9,396 nucleotides of DNA. Source: Bryobacterales bacterium (lineage in GTDB: Bacteria; Acidobacteriota; Terriglobia; Bryobacterales; Bryobacteraceae). Position 1 is the stretch's first letter, and each line of letters starts with the position of its first letter. Below are positions 1-6,420 of the stretch, piece by piece. The notes under the pieces were generated by a model that worked only from the letters and a program-made list of their open reading frames with translations, was not told the DNA's origin and searched no databases. The stretch covers positions 1-9,396 of the forward strand of contig PLGA01000480.1 of assembly GCA_003139735.1 (NCBI GenBank). Direction: 5' to 3'. A program made the position numbers and the translations under genes.

Positions 1-14
1 GGGCCAGGAGGCCC
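1..14. repeat. Short perfect inverted repeat at window edge
   Basis: GGGCC and GGCCC flank the loop AGGA, giving a 5-bp GC-only stem. It lies about 33 nt beyond the stop codon of the last gene of the minus-strand operon, where a transcription-ending hairpin could sit, but no T-tract follows it in either direction. The window edge hides the rest, so function is unknown. The rest of the first 47 bases shows no gene. Confidence 0.3.
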
Positions 15-47
15 GCCCCACCGCCTGGTTCGCGGCTTGGCGCGACG

Positions 48-1073
48 TTAAGCGACGACAACCTCTCTGCCGTATGCGGGCCCGGGCAGGCCGTTGGCCA
101 ATGACAGACTGCCCGGCCTATACGAACTGTCGTTCTGACAACGAACTTCCACGCTATTGGCCAGCGTTGCGGCTGGGGCGATATCCCTCGATTTTGGGAA
201 CAACCACAACGGACTCCACGACTCGTGCTTGGTGTCCAGTGAGAACTTCTTGTCGATGGGGCTTGGGAAGCGAGCGGCGACGCCTGGGTCGAACACCAGC
301 CCCAGCGCCCGCGCCTTAGCCATCATCCAGCTCAGAGTGATATCGGAAAGCGCGGTTCCCGTGCCCGCGTCATCGGGGTATCCGCCTCCAACGTCGCAAT
401 GCACGCCGCAGAAGTACACCTGCTCGACGATCTGTCCAGCGGCGAAAGGCGGCATCCAAAGCGTCGCGGGAAACTCCTGCCGGCGCTCATTGATCGCGAC
501 GGCGTGACAGGCATTCAGAATGTCCGGGTGCAGACCGGTATCGAGGAACCCATACTGCCAGAGATCGACCCCGCCGAGAAGCGCCGGCACCCCCAACGAC
601 CCCACCGTGTCCCACACGCCTACCATGGTCATCTTTGCGTCCACCAGTCCGTAGGCGCCCAGGGTCGCCAAAATGGCCGCCCGCTGGTCCTTGTTTCGAT
701 ACGCCTGAAATGCCGTATTCACCAGGTTGGCATCGGGATTCTTCGTGGGGAGCCCGCAATTGGCAATCATCCCCGCAAGGCTGCGGGCCGTATAAGCGCC
801 GCGGCTGAAGCCGAAGATGAAGATCTCATCCCCGTCCTCGTAGACGCTCGAAATGGTCGAATACCCGTCCCTCACCTTCTGGAGAAGCCCCTCGCCAATC
901 GCGCCGCCGAGCAGTTTTTCGATAGGCGTTCCGTCCGCCCCGACGCCATCGTCGTAGAACGAGTATTGCTCCCCGGGCATCGGGACGATCGCCTTGGAAA
1001 TCCTGTAGACGTTGGTGCTGTTAGCCGCTCCGTCCCACGTGCCATCCGCGCAAAATGCGATTCGTCTGCTCAT
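48..1073 (-). CDS. DUF2235 alpha/beta hydrolase (Tle1-like phospholipase fold)
   Basis: This 341-residue protein resembles the DUF2235 family, the alpha/beta-hydrolase family that includes type VI secretion Tle1 phospholipases. The opening CADGTWDG (8-15) is the typical first strand and loop. GFSRGA (88-93) is the GxSxG nucleophile elbow, with Ser90 as nucleophile. VGVWDTVGSLG (151-161) holds a conserved Asp155. GVHCDVGGGYPD (223-234) carries the probable catalytic His225. The length suits a single-domain DUF2235 protein. No signal peptide or membrane segment is visible, so it looks cytoplasmic or non-classically exported. It is the last gene of the operon, and its ATG follows the upstream stop by 3 nt with no good ribosome binding site, suggesting translational coupling. 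No VgrG, PAAR, adaptor or obvious immunity gene is adjacent, so an effector role is not established. Substrate is unknown; lipid ester hydrolysis is the family-based guess. Confidence 0.85.
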   Translation of the reverse strand: MSRRIAFCADGTWDGAANSTNVYRISKAIVPMPGEQYSFYDDGVGADGTPIEKLLGGAIGEGLLQKVRDGYSTISSVYEDGDEIFIFGFSRGAYTARSLAGMIANCGLPTKNPDANLVNTAFQAYRNKDQRAAILATLGAYGLVDAKMTMVGVWDTVGSLGVPALLGGVDLWQYGFLDTGLHPDILNACHAVAINERRQEFPATLWMPPFAAGQIVEQVYFCGVHCDVGGGYPDDAGTGTALSDITLSWMMAKARALGLVFDPGVAARFPSPIDKKFSLDTKHESWSPLWLFPKSRDIAPAATLANSVEVRCQNDSSYRPGSLSLANGLPGPAYGREVVVA

Positions 1074-1076
1074 GCT

Positions 1077-1820
1077 CTATCGGCCCGCGCCGCTCCTCTT
1101 CACCTCGCTCGTCAACCACTGCCGCCGCGGTATCCTCCTGCGCTCTCTGCGGCTCCCGACCGGCGCGCGCATGGCGGAGCGGCCCAGCCGCTGCCCCGAG
1201 GCCTGCGTCCAACCGTCGGTATTGGACGTATCGAACTGGCTGATATAGCCGTCCGCGAGCAACTGGAAGGGCTGAGCGATGAGCGAGCGGTAATCGAACG
1301 GAACGCTTCCAGGCTTTCGGAAGGACTCAAACCAGGCCGGGTACACGAAGTCCGACACCAGAACGCCATCGATGTTGTATCCGGCGGAATCGGCCTCGCA
1401 TGCATCGCAGACTTCATAGGCGTAAAGCAGCATCCCGCCGCCATCCTTTTGCGCGAACGCGCAAAGGTTGACATCCGGATCGGCGAGCATCTCGAGTAAC
1501 TCGTGACTGACTGTCGAGGTCCACGAGTTTCCCGCCTGGATGTCGGTCCCGGCGAATGACTTACCGGCGGGCAGGCCCTCGTCGGTGAGATCGTGGTAGC
1601 CTAATGCGCCGGCCTGGTCGGAATTGTCGAGTACCGTCAGCCACCAGGAACCGGAAGGCGCGGTTGCGCCATGACCCACAAAGGTCAAATCGGCATCGAC
1701 GCCCCACAACGGCGCGAAATCCCGATGAACCTGGGTCTGCAAGGCCGGTACAATCGCCTGCACCTGGGCGTCCTGCAACACGGTGCTCGCATTGATTACC
1801 GCAACCTGAATATCCGCCAT
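1077..1820 (-). CDS. Zincin-like hypothetical protein with HELLE motif
   Basis: This 247-residue protein has no name I can give with certainty. Its centre reads SWTSTVSHELLEMLADP (99-115). The HExxE core (His106, Glu107, Glu110) and following Asp114 resemble a degenerate or alternative zinc-metallopeptidase helix. It is followed by LYAYEVCDACEAD (132-144), with Glu136, Cys138 and Cys141 as possible further metal ligands, and by SDFVYPAWF (156-164). I recall similar hypothetical proteins keeping the HEL-EMLxDP and YEVCDxxE blocks; this is from memory and unsearched. The C-terminus (about 211-247) is arginine-rich and looks disordered. No signal peptide is seen. AGGAGGAG lies 10 nt before the ATG. 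It sits 26 nt after the exported-protein gene and 3 nt before the DUF2235 gene, so all are probably co-transcribed. Proteolytic activity is inferred only; HELLE lacks the second histidine of HExxH. Confidence 0.7.
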   Translation of the reverse strand: MADIQVAVINASTVLQDAQVQAIVPALQTQVHRDFAPLWGVDADLTFVGHGATAPSGSWWLTVLDNSDQAGALGYHDLTDEGLPAGKSFAGTDIQAGNSWTSTVSHELLEMLADPDVNLCAFAQKDGGGMLLYAYEVCDACEADSAGYNIDGVLVSDFVYPAWFESFRKPGSVPFDYRSLIAQPFQLLADGYISQFDTSNTDGWTQASGQRLGRSAMRAPVGSRRERRRIPRRQWLTSEVKRSGAGR

Positions 1821-1846
1821 AATCGGTTCGCTCCTCCTATTGGGAC

Positions 1847-2482
1847 TTACCAGTTAGTGCCCATAAACGCCGCCAGCTTCCACGACCCATTTTCCTGAAT
1901 CCAGTACGTTACCGCGGTCTCCTTCAACATACCGGCGCCCTTGGTGGTATAGACGACGACGTACAACTTGCCTTTGTAAGCTTGCGTCAGGTGATACAGA
2001 TAGTTCGTTACCGGGTCGCCGACACTGGGTTTGGCGGCTGGAAGGAAGCTGCCTTTAGGCGCCGCCTCGGCCGTGTAGATGGCGAATTCGCTGGAGAGGA
2101 TGACGCCCTTGGCGCTCCGGGTCATCGCGCCCGGGGCCTTGGCCGGCGGATACTCGATGGCGTCGCTCAGGCTCTTCGGCGGCTCGTATCGCGCCCCTAT
2201 TGGAGGACTGACAAAGGCGCGCGCGAAGAGTGCGTGCACCGGATCGACGCGGGCGGCTGTAAGCGGCGTCTTGGAAGGCGGGGCCGCGGGGGCGAGATTG
2301 AAACCGTTGTCCTTCGCCACGAAGCTCTTTAGCGAGTCGGGGCTCTGCTTATCGACGTACCACGCCTGCAGGAAGGCTCGAACCGTCGTTTGTATATCCC
2401 CTTGGGCGCGCAAAGGCAGAATTGACGCGACGATTCCGAGAGCTACGGCGGGAATGCGGTGCGTCAGGCGAGCGTATCTCAT
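1847..2482 (-). CDS. Small exported protein, function unknown
   Basis: This 211-residue protein begins with a clear Sec signal: MRYARLTHR, then a hydrophobic core (about 11-23), then LPLRA with likely cleavage after Ala26 (LRA-QG). The mature part is about 185 residues. It has an N-terminal helical stretch (TTVRAFLQAWYVDK), a proline- and alanine-rich middle, and a C-terminal half of alternating hydrophobic segments ending in ENGSWKLAAFMGTNW. That ending and the size loosely suggest an NTF2-like or cystatin-like fold, but I cannot assign a family. The reading frame is open upstream to 2773, yet that extension overlaps the preceding gene and encodes low-quality Arg/Ser-rich sequence. The ATG at 2482 falls 1 nt after the preceding TAA and starts exactly at the signal peptide. 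No ribosome binding site is evident, so coupling to the upstream gene is likely. Probably periplasmic. Confidence 0.75.
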   Translation of the reverse strand: MRYARLTHRIPAVALGIVASILPLRAQGDIQTTVRAFLQAWYVDKQSPDSLKSFVAKDNGFNLAPAAPPSKTPLTAARVDPVHALFARAFVSPPIGARYEPPKSLSDAIEYPPAKAPGAMTRSAKGVILSSEFAIYTAEAAPKGSFLPAAKPSVGDPVTNYLYHLTQAYKGKLYVVVYTTKGAGMLKETAVTYWIQENGSWKLAAFMGTNW

Positions 2483-2483
2483 C

Positions 2484-3179
2484 TTATGGTTCGAAGGGGC
2501 CGATCGGGCCGCCATACCAACTCTTGTATCTCTGATAATTATCCTGATTCTCAATGTCGCCGTTCTCGGGCTCATAGTGCCCGAACAACGACCGGAAGTC
2601 GATGTGAAACTGTCCATCCACCTTGTTGGGATCGGCCGGGTCCTGGTTGAACAGGACCACGATTCCCCAAAACGGGTTCTCGTCCCGGTTTTCCTGATAC
2701 CCATACTGTCCCGGGTGCAACAGGGCGATGTGATCGCTCCAATGCGGCAGCGCCTTAAAGTGCGCCGCCGCATCCTTGCTCCATACGACCTCTATATTGA
2801 ATTGGTCGGCCGACGGGTCGTTCGGGTCGCTCCCGCTAATCTTCGTGACAGCCAGGATGTCCTGCCATCCGCGGGCGGCTTCGGCCGCCATCACCGCCCG
2901 CGATCCACCGGCAAACTCCACGCGCTGCGACAGGTTCAGGGCGCTGGTCCAAAAAGCCGCGGCGCTGCCGGCCGCCACGCCGGGGTACGCTCCAAACAGG
3001 CCGGCCTGCCGCGGATCGAGCGCCGTATACGGAAGAACGGGATTCGAAGGGACCGGCGGAAGATTGCCGAGCAGCGCGCTCCGGCAACCAGCGGCGGAGA
3101 AAAGCAGGGAGAGCGCAAGAATCCCCGGACTCATACGGACCATGGACTTTCCCAGGATTCCCCGTTTGGCTCCCAGCAT
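2484..3179 (-). CDS. Putative lipoprotein, function unknown
   Basis: This protein has 231 residues from the first ATG. A hydrophobic segment GILALSLLFSAAGC (19-32) ends in AAGC, an acceptable though imperfect lipobox with Cys32 as lipidated residue. An internal ATG at 3143 (Met13) would give a more usual 20-residue lipoprotein signal and has GGGAAAG just upstream; the outer ATG has only AGGA about 13 nt away. The true start is therefore uncertain. The mature part is aromatic- and Asp/Asn-rich toward the C-terminus, with QFNIEVVWSKDAAAHFKALP, HPGQYGYQENRDENPFWGIV and a Gly/Pro-rich tail. I recognise no domain. It lies 27 nt after the S53 peptidase stop and 1 nt before the exported-protein gene, inside the five-gene run. 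It is probably anchored in a membrane facing the periplasm. A soluble secreted protein is the alternative if the lipobox is not used. Confidence 0.75.
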   Translation of the reverse strand: MLGAKRGILGKSMVRMSPGILALSLLFSAAGCRSALLGNLPPVPSNPVLPYTALDPRQAGLFGAYPGVAAGSAAAFWTSALNLSQRVEFAGGSRAVMAAEAARGWQDILAVTKISGSDPNDPSADQFNIEVVWSKDAAAHFKALPHWSDHIALLHPGQYGYQENRDENPFWGIVVLFNQDPADPNKVDGQFHIDFRSLFGHYEPENGDIENQDNYQRYKSWYGGPIGPFEP

Positions 3180-3206
3180 TTCAGTCAGTATATCCTAAGA
3201 CTCTCG

Positions 3207-4772
3207 CTACGTACTGCGCGCCGTGAGCGATTGCGGGGCGCCGCCCAACGCGGCGAGCAGACTCGCGCCCGATGGCGAGCCCAGTCCGGTACAGGCGTCC
3301 CACCCCGGTCCGGCGGAGAACGAGCCGTTCGATCCCTGTGTGATGTCGTGGAGTGCCTGCTTGGAAGCCGAGAGCCCGTACAAAGTAGGCTGAAAGAATC
3401 CCAAGGGTTTCCCGAGCTTTTCGTTGAGCAGCGCAATCAAGCCGCTCCAGAGCGGCGCGACGGCGCTGGTGCCGCCGATCACCATGGATTTTCCGTCTAC
3501 CAAGACCTCGTATCCGGATTCCGGATCGGCATCCCCGGAGACGTCCGGCACGCCCCGGCCGCCGCTTGCGGGAGGCTTAACGCCGGCTGCGACCTGCCAG
3601 GCGGGCTCCGGAAACTGCACGCTGAACCCGCCGCCGGTGGCGCCACCTTGGGATCCATCGTTCCAGACCGTCTCGCTCGCGATCGTCCCGTTGGCGCCCT
3701 GCAAGTTGGTTCCCCCGCAGGCTAGCACGTGCGGGCTGGACGCCGGGAAATCCACGTGGTTATTCCCGTCTTTGACGCCGTCGCTCGAACCGTCGTCACC
3801 GGCCGCGACGCAGATGGTCACGCCCAACATGGCCGCGGCTTGCGCGGAGGTATCCATGGCGGTCATCGACTGAGCCGTCCAGGTGGATTCCGGCCCGCCC
3901 CAACTGATGGAAATCACCGAGGGTTTGTTGGCGGCGTCGTGAATGGCCGTGGTGAGCGCATCCTGAAAGCCGTTATCGGTGTTGGGCGCAAAGTACACGA
4001 CGATGCGCGCGCCGGGCGCGACCGCCCCGGCGACCTCAATATCGAGAAGCACCTCGCCATCGTCGCTGTTGGGGTTGGTGGGCTTGTTGGCGCCGTTGTC
4101 GACCGATACCGAGATCACGCTGGGTTCCGTTACGCCGATGGAAGTGAAGTAGGTCTGCAGGTCGGCCGCGCGATAGCCGCCGCCAAGTTCCAAGATGCCG
4201 ATGGTCTGCCCGGCGCCGGTGGCATCGAGCGGAAACTGATAGAGCTGCGCAACCTGACGGGGAGTATAAGAAACCGACTTCGGCGCGGCGGCTTTGGGCG
4301 TGGGCGCTCCGTGCAGCCGGAAATGCGGTTTGGCGTGAGGCCGGTTATCGAGCCCGAGCACGGCCTCGATGGACCCGGCCAGTTCCGCCGGAACCTGGAT
4401 GGCGCCGGTGCGGGCCCGGTAGCGGGTCCCCTCGACTTCGAAGCGTTCAAAGGGGACCTCGAAGGCCTTCGACATATCGGCCGCGGTCCCTTTGAGCTTG
4501 ACGGTGCGTCGTTCGGGCGCGACTTCGGTCACCGTGAGGTTATACTCCTTCGCGAATGCCTTGAGTTGATCGATGGCGCCCGAATCGGCGCCGTGTCTGG
4601 CGGCGAACTCTTCCCGCGAAATTGTCGCATCGCCCCTCTGAAGCGGCGCAATACGCGTCTTCGGTTTGAGAATAACGGAGATTTCCAGGACTTCGTCGTT
4701 CGGAACGTCGCCTACGCGCACGCCGACCGGACGGCGATCACTTCCCGGAAGTGAAACTTTGTTACTGGCCAT
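3207..4772 (-). CDS. S53 family serine-carboxyl peptidase (kumamolisin-like)
   Basis: This 521-residue protein is a full-length sedolisin/kumamolisin-type endopeptidase, an acid-acting subtilisin-fold enzyme made as a self-processing precursor. The pro-kumamolisin activation domain spans about 15-150, with FERFEVEGTRYRARTG and AVLGLDNRPHAKPHF as recognisable blocks. The catalytic domain starts near SYTPRQVAQLYQFP (about 168). Catalytic Glu240 and Asp244 lie in GEVLLDIEVAGAVAPGA. The oxyanion-hole Asp326 is in AAGDDG, and nucleophile Ser436 is in GGTSAVAP. Calcium ligands are Asp476-Ile477 and the G-P-G-W-D run ending at Asp492. All key residues are present, so it should be active. No classical signal peptide is visible, as I recall for many bacterial relatives. 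Of two in-frame ATGs, the one at 4772 sits 7 nt from AGGAGG, while the one at 4778 abuts it, so the inner start is chosen. It is the first gene of the operon. Confidence 0.93.
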   Translation of the reverse strand: MASNKVSLPGSDRRPVGVRVGDVPNDEVLEISVILKPKTRIAPLQRGDATISREEFAARHGADSGAIDQLKAFAKEYNLTVTEVAPERRTVKLKGTAADMSKAFEVPFERFEVEGTRYRARTGAIQVPAELAGSIEAVLGLDNRPHAKPHFRLHGAPTPKAAAPKSVSYTPRQVAQLYQFPLDATGAGQTIGILELGGGYRAADLQTYFTSIGVTEPSVISVSVDNGANKPTNPNSDDGEVLLDIEVAGAVAPGARIVVYFAPNTDNGFQDALTTAIHDAANKPSVISISWGGPESTWTAQSMTAMDTSAQAAAMLGVTICVAAGDDGSSDGVKDGNNHVDFPASSPHVLACGGTNLQGANGTIASETVWNDGSQGGATGGGFSVQFPEPAWQVAAGVKPPASGGRGVPDVSGDADPESGYEVLVDGKSMVIGGTSAVAPLWSGLIALLNEKLGKPLGFFQPTLYGLSASKQALHDITQGSNGSFSAGPGWDACTGLGSPSGASLLAALGGAPQSLTARST

Positions 4773-4779
4773 TAGCATC

Positions 4780-4785
4780 CCTCCT
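4780..4785 (-). promoter_or_regulatory. Ribosome binding site deciding the S53 peptidase start
   Basis: AGGAGG on the minus strand lies 7 nt before the ATG at 4772 but only 1 nt before the in-frame ATG at 4778. The inner ATG is therefore the probable start, two codons shorter than the longest reading frame. Confidence 0.75.
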
Positions 4786-4800
4786 GCCCTCGATCAGGGC
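4786..4800 (-). promoter_or_regulatory. Stem-loop in the 5' leader of the S53 operon
   Basis: On the minus strand GCCCT and AGGGC pair around GATCG (5-bp stem, 5-nt loop). The hairpin ends 1 nt before the AGGAGG ribosome binding site. If transcription starts about 7 nt after the -10 box at 4808-4813, it would lie at the very 5' end of the transcript. Such a position could protect the mRNA or affect ribosome access. The pairing is visible; the role is inferred. Confidence 0.4.
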
Positions 4801-4807
4801 GCCTCCC

Positions 4808-4813
4808 AGTATA
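4808..4813 (-). promoter_or_regulatory. Candidate -10 box of the five-gene operon
   Basis: TATACT on the minus strand matches five of six bases of TATAAT and lies 35 nt before the chosen start codon. A start site near 4801 would give a leader of roughly 28 nt. The hexamer 17 nt upstream (TGCTCT) is a poor -35 match, so an extra activator or alternative sigma factor is possible. No better candidate was seen in the 116-nt gap. Confidence 0.4.
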
Positions 4814-4851
4814 GTCGTACTAGACAATCGAGAGCACGGGCGTATGTGAGG

Positions 4852-4869
4852 TTCCGCACAATGGCGGAA
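4852..4869 (-). terminator. Hairpin after the aldehyde dehydrogenase gene
   Basis: TTCCGC and GCGGAA form a perfect 6-bp stem around a 6-nt loop, about 19 nt past the dehydrogenase stop codon. No T-tract follows, so this is not a standard intrinsic terminator. Its position between two minus-strand transcription units makes an ending or 3'-protecting role plausible. Confidence 0.35.
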
Positions 4870-4888
4870 GGCGGGGGCTACGCGGCTC

Positions 4889-6331
4889 TCAGACAATCCG
4901 CAAGGCGCCGCCGCCGATGGCGATCTGGCGTTCCCGCGTGAAGGTGAGGGGCGTGGTTACGCCCTCGCCAGTGGGCGTGGCGATGGTGTGGCTGAAGTAG
5001 CCGGGACCATCCACTCCGAGCGATCCGGTGCTGGGCGCGTTGTTGACGAAGATGGTGGTGTTCATGGCGCGGGCCATTTTGGTGACGTTGTCGAGATTCC
5101 TGGAGTGCATGACGGCGGTGTGCCGGTAGCCGTGTTCGGCGCGGAGAGAAGCCGCAATGGCGGCATCCACGTCCGGCACGCGCACCAGGGGCAGGAACGG
5201 CATCATCTGCTCCTCCTGGACGAACGGATGATTTTCGGCGGTCTCGCCAAAGAGCAACTGCGTGGAATCGGGAATGCGGGCGCCGGCGGCCTGCGCCAGC
5301 ACGGAGGGATCCCGGCCAACGAAGTCCTTGTTCACGTGAGCGCGCGCGCAGCCCTTGCCTTCGTCCTCAAAAGTGAACGCGGCCTTGGTGAGCCGGTCGA
5401 TCGCCTGGCTGTCCAACTCGACCGCGCCCGCAGCCAGCATGGCCCGCTTGAACCGGTCGGCGACGGAAGCGACGACGAAAACCTCTTTTTCGCCGATGCA
5501 CAAGAGGTTGTTGTCGAAAGCGGCTCCGGCGATAATGTCGCGCGCGGCCTTGTCGAGGTCGGCGGTTTCGTCCACCACTACCGGCGGGTTGCCCGGCCCG
5601 CCGGCGATCACGCGCTTGCCCGACTGCATGGCCGCCTTCACAACCGCCGGCCCGCCGGTAACGCAAATGAGCGCGACGTCCGGGTGATGGAAGATCTGCG
5701 CGACCGACTCTAAGGTCGGCTTGGCGACCATAGTAATCACGTTCGATACGCCCGACGTTCGCTCGATTTCCCGGTTGAAGAGCTTCAAGGCGTAGGCGGC
5801 GACCCTGGCCGCAGCCGGGTGCGGGCTGAACACCGCGGCATTGCCCGCCGCGAGGATGTTGATGGCGTTGCTCACCATGGTCGGGACCGAGTGGGTGGCG
5901 GGCAACACCATGCCGATGACGCCCCAGGGCGCGCGTTCCACGACGCAAAGCCCCGACGCATCGGCGCGAGCCTGAATGCGCTCCATCTGCTCCACGCCGA
6001 CTACAAACTTCATGGCATGAAGCTTGGCGATCTTGTGGTCCAGGCGCCCGATCTTAGTCTCCTCCAATTCCATGCGGCCAAGCTCGCCGGCCTGCTCGTC
6101 GCAGATGCGCCGGATGACGGCGATCATTCGCCCGCGATCCTGAAGGCTCATGGCGGCGACCTTCGGCTGGGCTTCAGCGGCCGCCTTCACGGCTTCATCG
6201 GCCGTGGCGAAGACGCCATCGCCGGTGGCCGTCGGCGCGACCGGGGGCGCCGATTTACCGTCGAGACGCAACTGGAGCCGCGCGACCACCTCCCGCGCGA
6301 TCTCCGACACCATCTGTTCCCTGTTCAGCAT
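4889..6331 (-). CDS. CoA-acylating aldehyde dehydrogenase, PduP/EutE-type
   Basis: This 480-residue enzyme probably oxidises a short-chain aldehyde (propionaldehyde, acetaldehyde or lactaldehyde type) to acyl-CoA with NAD+ and CoA. The catalytic cysteine is Cys278 in AAFDNNLLCIGEKEVF. Other family blocks are ERAPWGVIGMVLPATH, the GGPGNPPVVVDETADL strand, EEQMMPFLPLVRV and GYRHTAVMHSRN. The first 20 residues (LNREQMVSEIAREVVARLQ) form an amphipathic helix followed by an Ala/Pro-rich linker to about residue 42. This layout is typical of encapsulation peptides on microcompartment enzymes such as PduP. The reading frame opens with a TTG at 6376, but that start lacks a ribosome binding site. The ATG at 6331 has GGAGG 5 nt upstream and starts at the helix. 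No shell protein, kinase, phosphotransacylase or diol dehydratase gene is next to it here. The exact substrate is not determinable. Confidence 0.9.
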   Translation of the reverse strand: MLNREQMVSEIAREVVARLQLRLDGKSAPPVAPTATGDGVFATADEAVKAAAEAQPKVAAMSLQDRGRMIAVIRRICDEQAGELGRMELEETKIGRLDHKIAKLHAMKFVVGVEQMERIQARADASGLCVVERAPWGVIGMVLPATHSVPTMVSNAINILAAGNAAVFSPHPAAARVAAYALKLFNREIERTSGVSNVITMVAKPTLESVAQIFHHPDVALICVTGGPAVVKAAMQSGKRVIAGGPGNPPVVVDETADLDKAARDIIAGAAFDNNLLCIGEKEVFVVASVADRFKRAMLAAGAVELDSQAIDRLTKAAFTFEDEGKGCARAHVNKDFVGRDPSVLAQAAGARIPDSTQLLFGETAENHPFVQEEQMMPFLPLVRVPDVDAAIAASLRAEHGYRHTAVMHSRNLDNVTKMARAMNTTIFVNNAPSTGSLGVDGPGYFSHTIATPTGEGVTTPLTFTRERQIAIGGGALRIV

Positions 6332-6380
6332 TGCGGCCTCCGGACTCGCCAAGCTACGAACTTCCACGATAGCCAATTTC

Positions 6381-6406
6381 GGGGACCGGGGGCTAGGGGC
6401 CGGGGG
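6381..6406 (+). other. Four-tract G-quadruplex motif upstream of the aldehyde dehydrogenase
   Basis: G-runs of 4, 5, 4 and 5 are separated by loops of 3 (ACC), 3 (CTA) and 2 (CC) nucleotides. This fits the strict quadruplex pattern with tracts of at least four. The motif lies on the plus strand, the template strand for the dehydrogenase gene, about 50 nt upstream of its ATG and 15 nt from the intron 3' end. The motif is plain; folding and any effect on transcription are inferred. Confidence 0.6.
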
Positions 6407-6420
6407 CAGCAGTTCGCAGG

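Noticed and set aside
48..1073. DUF2235 protein as a type VI secretion effector
   Set aside because: No VgrG, PAAR, adaptor or clear immunity gene is adjacent, and DUF2235 proteins occur widely outside secretion clusters; only the hydrolase fold is claimed.
399..1499. Plus-strand 366-codon frame across the DUF2235 and HELLE genes
   Set aside because: It is antisense to both genes, covers their junction and has no recognisable motif.
2483..2773. 97-residue N-terminal extension of the small exported protein
   Set aside because: It overlaps the lipoprotein gene in another frame, is Arg/Ser-rich and would bury the signal peptide that starts at 2482.
2079..4754. Two long plus-strand open frames (2079-3725 and 3729-4754) opposite the lipoprotein and S53 peptidase genes
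   Set aside because: They mirror well-supported minus-strand genes, show no family motifs and have compositions typical of antisense reading in GC-rich DNA.
6332..6376. TTG start of the aldehyde dehydrogenase at 6376
   Set aside because: There is no ribosome binding site before it, whereas the ATG at 6331 has GGAGG 5 nt upstream and starts at the targeting helix.
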